From: Mucilaginibacter lacusdianchii
GTDB taxonomy: Bacteria; Bacteroidota; Bacteroidia; Sphingobacteriales; Sphingobacteriaceae
Direction: 5' to 3'
DNA: 64,000 nucleotides
Assembly (NCBI RefSeq): GCF_009770985.1
Contig: NZ_WSRW01000004.1
Location: 29,062 to 93,061 of the forward strand
Below the pieces are notes generated by a model. That model had not been told where the DNA came from. It did no database searches and saw only the letters and a list, made by a program, of their open reading frames with translations. Below, one piece after another: positions 26,072-34,177 of this stretch; the stretch's first letter is position 1, and every line of letters begins with the position of its first letter. The translations under genes and the position numbers were made by a program.

Positions 26072-27878
26072 TTGCGCTTTACTGGCAACTGTTGTTGGCG
26101 GATTTATTTTACTAAGTACAGCCTGTGCCCAAATACCACCGTTGCCGGCGGGAGCGGCCTATGTAACGGAAGAAAAGCAGCTGGAGCAATCGACCGTATT
26201 GTTAAATAACGAGGATAAAGTAATACCGCTGCAAGACCTGGATAAAATTAATGTTGCCAGTGTGCGCTTTAGCCATAACAATGCACCGGTGTTTGACAGT
26301 TTACTTAATAAGTATACACTGGTACACAGCTTTAATGGCTTAACTTATTCGGGTTTAACCGGCGCCAGCAAGTTGTCCGACGATTTAAAACTGTACAACA
26401 CCGTTATTTTGCAACTCACCGATGCCGATTTATCGAACAATCAGGTGCTGGATTTTATTAGTGTAAACACTAAACTCAAAAAGCTGATTATCGCCTATTG
26501 GGGAAATGGTAGGGCTTTAACCCAGATGAATGAGGTAACTGCGCCTATATTATGGACAAATGGTACTACGCCGCTGGCGGCATCATATCTGGCACAAGCT
26601 ATTTTTGGTGGCGTAGCGGTTACGCAAAAACTGAATAAAACTTTTTTAGCCAAGTATAGTTCGGGTACAGGGTTTTTAACCGCAAAAACCCGTTTGCAAT
26701 ACAGTGTGCCCGAAGATGCAGGCATAAACGCGGCCAACCTGTTGCCGATAGATAATATTGCTCGCGAAGCTATTGGCGACCAAGCCACACCCGGCTTTGT
26801 GGTGATGGCGGTAAAAGATGGTAAAGTAATATTCAATAAAGCCTACGGCTACCACACTTATGCTAAAGCTGAGCCCGATAAAATAACCGACATTTTTGAT
26901 CTAGCTTCCTGTACCAAAATATCAGCCACTACAATGGAGGTAATGCAGTTGGTGGAGCAAGGCAAGCTAAACTTGGACTCGACCATGGGCAGTTATCTGG
27001 CCTCGGCACGGAATACTAATAAAAATACCATTCGGGTACGCGAGCTGATGCTGCACCAAGCAGGACTGATCCCTTACATTCCGTTTTATCAAAGGATTAA
27101 GCCCGCTGATCACAGTTCTGATTCCTCGGCCGCTTATCCTACCAAGGTAGCAGATGGCTATTATATGCGTAAAGATTATTACCGCGATGTAATGCTGCCC
27201 CAAATGTTGAATACCGGTTTAAGAGTACGCGGACAATACGAGTACAGCGACCTGAGCATGTACTTTATGAAAGAGATTGTGGAAACCATTACCGCTACGC
27301 CACTGAACCAGTACGTACAGAATAATTTTTACAACCCATTGGGTATGCAAACTGCCGGTTTTTTGCCGCGCAACCGTTTTAGTCGCGATCGAATTCCGCC
27401 AACCGAAAATGATACTTATTTCAGACGTACACTGGTGCAGGGTTATGTGCATGATCAAGGAGCAGCTATGGCCGGTGGGGTATCAGGTCATGCTGGTTTA
27501 TTTGCATCAGCTAACGATTTGGCTATTCTTTACCAGATGGTGCTGAATGGTGGTACCTACGGCGGTGTTCAGTACTTTAAACCCGAAACGGTAGAACAAT
27601 TTACCACTAAACAATCGGCCGTAAGCAGGCGCGGTTTGGGTTTTGATCGTTGGGACCCGGTTACCAGCAAGCATTATCCATCTGATTTTGCCTCGCCGCA
27701 AACCTTTGGGCATACCGGCTATACCGGCACTTGTATCTGGGTAGATCCGAAATATAATTTGGTATATATTTTCCTGTCTAACCGTGTTTATCCTAAAGAT
27801 TCCATGCTCCTAAACAGCCGCCGAATCCGTGCCCGTATTCAAGATGTGTTTTATCAGGCGATTGAAAAGGGATTGTAA
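26058..27878 (+). CDS. Serine hydrolase (class C beta-lactamase fold) with GH3 C-domain-like N-terminus
   Basis: 606 residues from the ATG at 26058, which gives the signal peptide MRRSSCALLATVVGGFILL...ACAQ. An earlier start at 26037 is possible but puts extra residues before the signal. Residues about 35-215 (LEQSTVLLNNEDKVIPLQDL, KLKKLIIAYWGNGRAL, PLAASYLAQAIFGGVAVTQKL) resemble the C-terminal domain of GH3 glucosidases. Residues 230-606 are a beta-lactamase/PBP-like domain: SCTK (Ser284, Lys287), YSDLS, and a late HTGYTG for the third motif. Larger Bacteroidota proteins join a full GH3 enzyme to this domain; here the GH3 catalytic part is missing. Likely periplasmic. Confidence 0.87.
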   Translation: MRRSSCALLATVVGGFILLSTACAQIPPLPAGAAYVTEEKQLEQSTVLLNNEDKVIPLQDLDKINVASVRFSHNNAPVFDSLLNKYTLVHSFNGLTYSGLTGASKLSDDLKLYNTVILQLTDADLSNNQVLDFISVNTKLKKLIIAYWGNGRALTQMNEVTAPILWTNGTTPLAASYLAQAIFGGVAVTQKLNKTFLAKYSSGTGFLTAKTRLQYSVPEDAGINAANLLPIDNIAREAIGDQATPGFVVMAVKDGKVIFNKAYGYHTYAKAEPDKITDIFDLASCTKISATTMEVMQLVEQGKLNLDSTMGSYLASARNTNKNTIRVRELMLHQAGLIPYIPFYQRIKPADHSSDSSAAYPTKVADGYYMRKDYYRDVMLPQMLNTGLRVRGQYEYSDLSMYFMKEIVETITATPLNQYVQNNFYNPLGMQTAGFLPRNRFSRDRIPPTENDTYFRRTLVQGYVHDQGAAMAGGVSGHAGLFASANDLAILYQMVLNGGTYGGVQYFKPETVEQFTTKQSAVSRRGLGFDRWDPVTSKHYPSDFASPQTFGHTGYTGTCIWVDPKYNLVYIFLSNRVYPKDSMLLNSRRIRARIQDVFYQAIEKGL

Positions 27879-27898
27879 AGTGTTTTAATAATTGAAGG

Positions 27899-27938
27899 AA
27901 GCCTTGTTGTTACTTAATTGTAACCGCAAGGCTTTTTT
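27899..27938 (+). terminator. Terminator of the amidohydrolase-serine hydrolase operon
   Basis: AAGCCTTG-tt-GTTAC, loop, GTAAC-cg-CAAGGCTT followed by TTTT, 20 bases after the stop at 27878. Confidence 0.85.
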
Positions 27939-27971
27939 GTTTGTGCATGTTTCGTTTGGTGGTTCTCTTGG

Positions 27972-28400
27972 TTAGTGCTTTGACTTCGTTTAGTATTCCA
28001 TTAGGATAGGGATGTGATTGAACCACAACCTGTGGATGTCACTTTCTTTTTTACCGCAAAAAAGAAAGTAACCAAAGAAAAAGCTCTCGGCCGCACCTTC
28101 TTTCTACTCAAGACAGTACTTGTACTTAAGTCAGTAGTTACCGAAAGAAGCTGAATGCCGATTCTTTGTTGTGGTTCGTTCTGCTGGTGCTTGATGTTAA
28201 ATGAAAAGGATAAAAACAGAAAGAAGCGCAAAGGCCCGCTATCGCGCCCGGGCCGGCGGCGGCCTGCAGCGTTGGATAGGGATCGCGAGAGCTAGGCGTT
28301 TTTGTTTCTTTTGTGGCTATGACAAAAGAAATAGCCTCTGCGGCAATGAGCAGACGAAGTGAGTAAAGGCCTACAGAAAGAAGTTAACTAACAGCACTAA
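27972..28400 (+). repeat. Structured 430-bp dispersed repeat, copy A
   Basis: Ends in inverted TTAGTGCT (27972-27979) and AGCACTAA (28393-28400). Internal stems: H1 28038-28052 with 28058-28072 (loop ACCGC); H2 CTTCTTTC 28097-28104 with GAAAGAAG 28143-28150; H3 GCTATCGCG 28238-28246 with CGCGAGAGC 28284-28292; H4 TTTCTTTTGT 28305-28314 with ACAAAAGAAA 28322-28331 around a GGCTATG loop. Same-orientation relatives lie at 41417, 61148 and 63657. No consistent reading frame is kept among copies. The remainder of the gap to 28557 is AT-rich, with only the terminator below. Confidence 0.88.
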
Positions 28401-28504
28401 GCAAACATGAATAGCACAATCTACTTATTGCTGAAATATTTAAATTGCTTCGATATCTAATGCACATTCCGCCGCTGTTTCGCAATGGCATAATTTAATA
28501 AAAC

Positions 28505-28537
28505 AAAAAAGCCCCAACAAATTAATGCTGAGGCTTT
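28505..28537 (-). terminator. Terminator of the YfhO gene
   Basis: On the minus strand AAAGCCTCA, 12-nt loop, TGGGGCTTT then TTTG, with one G-T pair. It starts 21 bases after the stop at 28558. Confidence 0.75.
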
Positions 28538-28557
28538 CATATCTAATTAAAAGGAAC

Positions 28558-31068
28558 TTATGCTTTCTTAGCCACTACTGTATCTTTTTTCCTATACTCA
28601 GTAAAGGCTACACCTGCTAACAGCAGCACCAAAATAATAGAGCTGGCTAAAGAAATGCCCTCACCGGTATAGTACGAGGTTGGGTGGAAGGTGAATTCTA
28701 TTTTGTGATTACCCACCGGTATTTGTGCGGCACGTAAAACGTAATCTACTCTGAAGAAAGGTTGCTCTACACCATCAATGGTCATCTTCCAGCCTTTATC
28801 ATAAAAAATTTCAGAAAACACTGCCGTTTGCTTGGCACGTGTGCCGGCTTCATAAACCAAATGTTCGGGGTTGTAGGTTACCAGCTTAATTGTTGCTGCA
28901 TCATCAAAGTCAGTTGCCTTGGCATCAATTAAGTTAGTATAACGCTTGTCTACAATGGCTTCGTTTTTCGGGTCAAAGCTGCTGATGGCCTGCATCTCCT
29001 CGTCGGCGTTTTTAGCTACTTTTAAGCTTTTAACAAACCATGCATTACCGCAGGCGGTAGGGTTGGCTTGCATACGGGCCGATTGTGTTTTAGGGTCGGC
29101 AGTGATGATATACTTAGTGTTCAGCATATCTAATACATCCTGATTAACGCTTTTGCTGAATTGATTTTCAATCAATTCCTGGAAACGTTTAAGCTTGGCC
29201 GCATGGTAACCACCAACTGTTTTGTGGAAATAAGAAGCTGTAGCATCCGAGAAGGTTCCGCCACCCAAAGTGGTATCAAACACGCGGAAGTCAGGGTCAG
29301 TATCACGCATAATAAACTGATCAACCTCACGAGGTTTGAAGGGCTGCTCCAGGTCTTCTTTCGCAATAAAGTTGTCATCTTTTAGGTAGCGTTTATCAAT
29401 GCCCCACATGTCAACCAAGGTAAGCGCAAACAGGATCACCGAAGCGATGGTAATGTTAATCTTTTGTTTAGTGTATGCCCAAAGTACTCCGAATGCTAAT
29501 ATGATAAATACTAAAGTCCTTATAGCATCAGTGCGTTCAAGGTTAGTTCGGTCTTTTACAATGGCGTTGGCTACATTGTTAGCTAATGTATTATCACCCT
29601 GAAAAGCTTGGGTCAAGTAGTTAATCCCTTCCTGTGAGTTTTGTGTTCTAAAACTCAATAATGCACTAGGTAAAACAATCATTAATAATGTAAGTCCTCC
29701 TGTGATGTAAAGTGACAATAAAAGCTTTTTTGTAATGGTTGTTCTGTCGGTAGCTGTTAACACTTCTTGTACAGCAAGGAAAGCTAATATGGGAAAGCAT
29801 AGGCCTGCTATCACTAGAGTTGACTCAACTGCCCGGAATTTATTATAAAGTGGGAAATAATTAAAGAATAAGTCTGATATGAAAGGAAAATTCTTACCAA
29901 ATGACAGGAATATGCTTAAAAGGGATGCTGCTAATAACCACCACTTAATCCGGTTTTTAACTATAAGTAATCCCAACACAAATAAAAAACATACAATTGC
30001 ACCAAAGTACCATGGGCCTCCAGTGCCTGGTTTATCACCCCAGTAAGTAGAGAATCCTGGAATACTGCCGATTTGATTAGCATATGCAACAGCTTGATCT
30101 TCTGGTAGCTGCTTGTCTAAGAATACTTGTGCTGTTGCTGATGTTTTATCTAATCTTTCCGTACCACTACCGCCGCCGTAAGCATTTGGCACTAAAAAGG
30201 TAATACACTCGCCAACACCCTGGCTCCAGTTGTAGGCATAATCGCGGTCAACACCGGTTGATTGTGGTGCACCGGTAGTAGAATGCTGGGTTAAGTTAGA
30301 TTTACCACGGATACTTTCTTGGCCATATTCATAAGTTGTCCACAGCATGGCAGCATTTACCGCAACGGCTAAAAGTGTAGCAGCGCTCAGGTAGCCAACT
30401 GATTTTAAAAAGCCGGCTGTTTGCTTGGCTTTGATAGCATGGTACAACTCGATACCTATAAAAATCAATATAGCCAACAACAGGTAATAGGTCATTTGGA
30501 TGTGGTTTGACCGTATTTCCATCGACAAAAAGAACGCTGTTAGCGCAGTACCCAGCAAGTAGCGTCCGCGTAGCGTTAAAATGATGCTGGCAATAATAGG
30601 GGCAAAAAAGGCAATAGCGTATGCCTTGTTGCTGTGGCCGGCACCAATAATAATAAAATTGTATGATGAAAAAGCAAAGGCAATAGCACCTGCGGCAGCC
30701 AACCATGGGTTAAGCTTTAGTACGCAAAACAGCAGGTAGGCACCTAGTAAATAAAGTAAAACCGTATCTACCGGGTTAGGAAAAATGGTTTTCATCACAT
30801 CAACAACATAAGTAGTGATGTTGTATTGATACTTAACCCATATTTGGTAAGATGGCATACCGCCAAACATACTGTTGGTCCATAAAGGAGCTTTGCCGGT
30901 TTTCTCCTTTACATCCATAATCTCTTTTTGCATGGCCCGGGCCTGCACCACATCACCCTGATACAAAGCCTGACCTTTGAATACAGGGGTGAAATAAACA
31001 AATGAGATTGCTACAAAAATCCCGATAATGGCCAAGTGAATGCCATTGCGCTTAAACCAGTTGCTCAT
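28558..31068 (-). CDS. YfhO-family large membrane protein
   Basis: 836 residues with about 12-14 membrane helices: one at 10-28, a cluster from 95 to 235 and another from 340 to 560, and a last helix near 805-825. In front of the first cluster is a conserved extracytoplasmic loop (YQGDVVQARAMQKEIMD..., LWTNSMFGGMPSYQIW). A periplasmic domain of about 220 residues (580-800) with DTTLGGGTFSDATASYFHK and VVNKYTNL-type segments precedes the end. YfhO of Bacillus is needed for glycosylating lipoteichoic acid and belongs to the GT-C-like membrane proteins; the role in Bacteroidota is unproven. Two -7 elements lie upstream. Confidence 0.88.
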   Translation of the reverse strand: MSNWFKRNGIHLAIIGIFVAISFVYFTPVFKGQALYQGDVVQARAMQKEIMDVKEKTGKAPLWTNSMFGGMPSYQIWVKYQYNITTYVVDVMKTIFPNPVDTVLLYLLGAYLLFCVLKLNPWLAAAGAIAFAFSSYNFIIIGAGHSNKAYAIAFFAPIIASIILTLRGRYLLGTALTAFFLSMEIRSNHIQMTYYLLLAILIFIGIELYHAIKAKQTAGFLKSVGYLSAATLLAVAVNAAMLWTTYEYGQESIRGKSNLTQHSTTGAPQSTGVDRDYAYNWSQGVGECITFLVPNAYGGGSGTERLDKTSATAQVFLDKQLPEDQAVAYANQIGSIPGFSTYWGDKPGTGGPWYFGAIVCFLFVLGLLIVKNRIKWWLLAASLLSIFLSFGKNFPFISDLFFNYFPLYNKFRAVESTLVIAGLCFPILAFLAVQEVLTATDRTTITKKLLLSLYITGGLTLLMIVLPSALLSFRTQNSQEGINYLTQAFQGDNTLANNVANAIVKDRTNLERTDAIRTLVFIILAFGVLWAYTKQKINITIASVILFALTLVDMWGIDKRYLKDDNFIAKEDLEQPFKPREVDQFIMRDTDPDFRVFDTTLGGGTFSDATASYFHKTVGGYHAAKLKRFQELIENQFSKSVNQDVLDMLNTKYIITADPKTQSARMQANPTACGNAWFVKSLKVAKNADEEMQAISSFDPKNEAIVDKRYTNLIDAKATDFDDAATIKLVTYNPEHLVYEAGTRAKQTAVFSEIFYDKGWKMTIDGVEQPFFRVDYVLRAAQIPVGNHKIEFTFHPTSYYTGEGISLASSIILVLLLAGVAFTEYRKKDTVVAKKA

Positions 31069-31084
31069 TTAATTCTATTGGAGT

Positions 31085-31106
31085 CAAAAATATTTCCCCA
31101 AAAATA
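31085..31106 (-). promoter_or_regulatory. Two putative -7 elements before the YfhO gene
   Basis: TATTTTTG occurs twice on the minus strand (31085-31092 and 31099-31106), 16 and 30 bases before the ATG at 31068. Confidence 0.45.
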
Positions 31107-31136
31107 GAAAAATGGCCGATAATAGAAACGATTAGT

Positions 31137-31448
31137 TTATAAGGTGTTGGGTGTATTGCAATGCAATGCTGCCACGCCCAGCAAGTAGTATATAATGCCC
31201 AGCCCTAATATGCTTACTACGTAAATAACTTGTGTTTTACGTTCTGCAAATTCATCTAAGTTACGACGTATGGTAAAATAATTATAAGCTGCCAGTCCGG
31301 CCAGTATAACCCAAAAAAACCAATGAAGGCCTGTGCAAGATGAACACATTTGTACCCCGAGGGCAAAAACAATGTAATTGGAAATAATGATGGTGCTTAG
31401 CGCCTGTGTGCTGTAATTGCGGTCTTTAAAAACGTTTCCGGGTATCAT
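31137..31448 (-). CDS. Small integral membrane protein of unknown function
   Basis: 103 residues, with three or four hydrophobic helices (about 19-36, 43-57 and 73-95) joined by short loops, e.g. STIIISNYIVFALGVQMC and WFFWVILAGLAAYNYF. Two cysteines lie close together (CSSC) at the end of the first helix, and another is in HCNTP at the C-terminus. CxxC could bind metal or form a disulfide. I do not recognise the family. It follows DUF4834 with 6 bases between stop and start, so the two form an operon. Confidence 0.65.
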   Translation of the reverse strand: MIPGNVFKDRNYSTQALSTIIISNYIVFALGVQMCSSCTGLHWFFWVILAGLAAYNYFTIRRNLDEFAERKTQVIYVVSILGLGIIYYLLGVAALHCNTPNTL

Positions 31449-31454
31449 GGCTGG

Positions 31455-31718
31455 TTATTTTACTTCTTCGTAATCAATAAAGTCGCCTTCAGAATCGGGT
31501 ACGCTGTTCTTTTTAGTCGGCGGAATATAATCCACTTTAACTTTACCATCGGGCTGATTATAGCGCTGCTGGTATTGTTGACGACCTTGTTGTTGTTGTT
31601 GTTGCTGCTGTGCTTTGTTCACCATGTTTTGAAACAGCATGGGTAAAAAAATACGGGCCAGGCTGCGGATGATGTATAATACACAAATAGATATAATCAG
31701 AAAACGTATTAAAATCAT
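31455..31718 (-). CDS. DUF4834-family small membrane protein
   Basis: 87 residues. One N-terminal membrane helix (ILIRFLIISICVLYIIRSLARIF), then a Gln-rich low-complexity stretch (about 36-52), then the conserved end KVKVDYIPP...KKNSVPDSEGDFIDYEEVK. This layout is the DUF4834 family of Bacteroidota, whose function is unknown. The poly-Gln tract is coded by GTTGTT-type repeats on the plus strand (31582-31610) and may vary in length. Confidence 0.8.
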   Translation of the reverse strand: MILIRFLIISICVLYIIRSLARIFLPMLFQNMVNKAQQQQQQQQGRQQYQQRYNQPDGKVKVDYIPPTKKNSVPDSEGDFIDYEEVK

Positions 31719-32205
31719 GTATTTAAAAATTCTTTAGGCTACAAATATAATCTTATAACGATGAAAATGTTTGCTTATGATAGGGCTGCCTGTTAACTGG
31801 TTGTCACAAAAAAGTAGCCCGGTATGGAAAAAAAAGTCGTAAAGCGTCCTGAAATAAAAAGGCAATAGCCTATTTGCGTACATCTTATTATTAAATAATC
31901 TGAATTTATTGGGCTAACAGCTTTAAATTTTTATTACTTATTTTTTGATATCATGCTGATAATCAATATTCATTTGCAGAAAATGCTTAAAAAATAATAT
32001 AGTGGCTTCTGGCTTAATAGCGGCACTACTTAATTGTTTACATATTGCATAGCGGTTTACAATCAACCGCTTAACCCAATTTAAACCAATACCAAAATTT
32101 TGTTTACAATGCCTTAATTACGGCGCCTGTTTCGCCGCGGTAGTAGCTGATTGTACAGGCAAAATACAAATGTGGTGCTGGTTATAAAAGCGATAAACTT
32201 AAAGT
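31719..32205. other. Intergenic region between divergent genes
   Basis: 487 AT-rich bases. On the minus strand TATATTTG (31742-31749), 24 bases before the DUF4834 ATG, is a clear -7 element. Towards the amylase gene I see no exact promoter match, no ORF of coding character and no strong hairpin. Confidence 0.6.
31742..31749 (-). promoter_or_regulatory. Putative -7 element of the DUF4834 operon
   Basis: TATATTTG on the minus strand matches TAnnTTTG; the start codon lies 24 bases on. Confidence 0.55.
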
Positions 32206-34092
32206 ATGCGATTCAAATTTTTACATCTCTTACCATTTGTGCTGTTGGTATTTTGCTCAACCGCCTGCAAAAAGAGCGGCGTTGCAGAAACAACAGAAGT
32301 TACCAGTATCAATAAAGATATACCTGCCAATGCGGGCGACGGTGTTACTTTTATCAATTCGGGCAAATCGGCTATTTTTAACCTGTATGCACCGAGCAAA
32401 ACTTCGGTTAGTTTAATTGGCGAGTTTAACAACTGGCAACCTGCTGCCATGAATAAAACGGCCGACGGAACCCGTTGGTGGATACAGGTAGATAATCTCG
32501 ACCCCGCCAAAGAATATTCTTATCAGTATTACATCAACAATAGCATCAAAGTTGCCGACCCTTACACGGAGAAAGTGTTGGACCCGGATAACGATAAATA
32601 TATTTCGTCGGATACTTACCCTAATTTGAAAGCTTACCCTACGGGTTCAACCACAGGTATTGTAAGCACAATGCAAGCCAATGCCGCTACTTACAACTGG
32701 AAAACTAGCACGTTTACTCGCCCCGAGCCTAAAAACTTAGTGGTTTATGAATTGCTGATTCGCGACTTTGTAGCTACCCATAATTATAAAACTTTAACCG
32801 ATACGTTGAATTACCTGGTTAACTTAGGTGTCAATGCCGTTGAACTACTGCCGGTTAACGAATTTGAAGGAAATGAATCGTGGGGGTATAACACCAATTA
32901 TGAGTTTGCACTGGACAAATACTACGGCACAAAAAACGAATACAAAGCCTTTATAGATGCATGCCATGCTAAAGGTATTGCCGTTATTCAGGATATTGTT
33001 TTGGAAGATCAGTTTGGCTCATCGCCTATGGTACAGATGTATGCTACAGCCGCAGGCAGCCCGGCTGCTGATAATCCTTGGTTTAATACGCAGAACATGC
33101 ATCCTTATGCAGTTGGTTATCAGCTCAACCAACAATCGGCTGCCACGCAATATTATGTCAAAAATGTGCTAAAGTACTGGTTGCAGGAGTATCATATCGA
33201 CGGATTTAGGTTTGATCAGTCAAAAGCATTTACGCAAGTCAATTCCACTACCGATGCAGCATGGTCGGCTTATGACGCCAGCAGGGTGACTATTCTGAAA
33301 AATTACAACAACTACATTAAAAGCATCGACCCTGGTGCTTACCTGATACTGGAGCATTTTGCCGTGAATCAGGAAGAGGCCGAACTGGCCAACCAAGGCA
33401 TGATTATGTGGAGCAACATGAACTACAATGCTAACCAAGCCACCATGGGTTACAATACCGACTGGAACCTGGCCGGTTTATTCTACGACCAATATGGCTT
33501 TACGCAGCCCTATAACCGGATAGCTTACTTTGAAAGCCATGACGAAGAACGCCTGATGTTTAAAAATGAGCAGTACGGTAACAGCTACAACGGTTACAAT
33601 GTAAAAGACCTGCCCACCGGTTTAGCCCGGCAAGAAATGGCAGCTGCTTTTCTGTTAACGCCTCCTGGTCCTAAAATGCTTTGGCAATTTGGTGAACGCG
33701 GTTATGATATCAGTATTGACAATGGCGGAAGGCTAGGCAATAAAGATCCGCATTGGGAATACATGAGCAATGCAAGCCGCAAGCATTTGTACAGTACCTA
33801 TGCCAAGCTGATAAAAATGAAAATTAACAACCCGGTGTTTACGACCACTAATTTTAAATACAATTTAAATGGGAATGTCAAAACCATTCAATTGAGTGGC
33901 ACGGATGGCACGCAGGTGCTGGTGGCCGGTAATTTTGATGTGGCTGCACAAACCGCTACTGTTACCATGCCATCAACTGGGGTTTGGTACGATTACCTGA
34001 CGGGCGCTACTGTTAATGTTTCTGCAGCTAACTACAACTTATCCTTACAGCCCGGCGAGTTTCATATTTATAGCTCGGTTAAACTAAAATAA
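32206..34092 (+). CDS. Alpha-amylase-family (GH13) glycoside hydrolase, lipoprotein
   Basis: 628 residues. Lipoprotein signal MRFKFLHLLPFVLLVFCSTA with Cys21 as the anchor. Residues about 45-130 form an early-set/CBM48-like domain (FNLYAPSKTSVSLIGEFNNWQPA...YQYYINNSIKVADPY), as in branching and debranching enzymes. The GH13 barrel follows: VNAVELLPVNEFEG (region I), DGFRFDQSKAF (region II with the nucleophile Asp), YLILEHF (region III with the acid/base Glu), and YFESHDEERL (region IV). A C-terminal beta domain ends the protein. It acts on alpha-glucans at the cell envelope. No susC/susD genes adjoin it, so it is not part of a standard utilisation locus here. Confidence 0.92.
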   Translation: MRFKFLHLLPFVLLVFCSTACKKSGVAETTEVTSINKDIPANAGDGVTFINSGKSAIFNLYAPSKTSVSLIGEFNNWQPAAMNKTADGTRWWIQVDNLDPAKEYSYQYYINNSIKVADPYTEKVLDPDNDKYISSDTYPNLKAYPTGSTTGIVSTMQANAATYNWKTSTFTRPEPKNLVVYELLIRDFVATHNYKTLTDTLNYLVNLGVNAVELLPVNEFEGNESWGYNTNYEFALDKYYGTKNEYKAFIDACHAKGIAVIQDIVLEDQFGSSPMVQMYATAAGSPAADNPWFNTQNMHPYAVGYQLNQQSAATQYYVKNVLKYWLQEYHIDGFRFDQSKAFTQVNSTTDAAWSAYDASRVTILKNYNNYIKSIDPGAYLILEHFAVNQEEAELANQGMIMWSNMNYNANQATMGYNTDWNLAGLFYDQYGFTQPYNRIAYFESHDEERLMFKNEQYGNSYNGYNVKDLPTGLARQEMAAAFLLTPPGPKMLWQFGERGYDISIDNGGRLGNKDPHWEYMSNASRKHLYSTYAKLIKMKINNPVFTTTNFKYNLNGNVKTIQLSGTDGTQVLVAGNFDVAAQTATVTMPSTGVWYDYLTGATVNVSAANYNLSLQPGEFHIYSSVKLK

Positions 34093-34112
34093 CAGCGTTA
34101 ATATAAGTGCAC

Positions 34113-34151
34113 AAAAAAAGCGTGAACCACTCGGGTCACGCTTTCTTTTTT
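34113..34151. terminator. Bidirectional terminator
   Basis: AAAAGCGTGA, 10-nt loop, TCACGCTTTCTTTTTT between the convergent amylase and MFS genes. Confidence 0.8.
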
Positions 34152-34177
34152 ATATGTATACTGAAATTAAGGGCTTA

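Noticed and set aside
28001..28231. Minus-strand ORF of 76 codons in repeat copy A
   Set aside because: Same reason: it spans H1 and H2 of the repeat and is not kept in frame in the other copies.
31582..31610. GTTGTT tandem repeat as a stand-alone microsatellite
   Set aside because: It is the codon run of the Gln-rich stretch in the DUF4834 protein.
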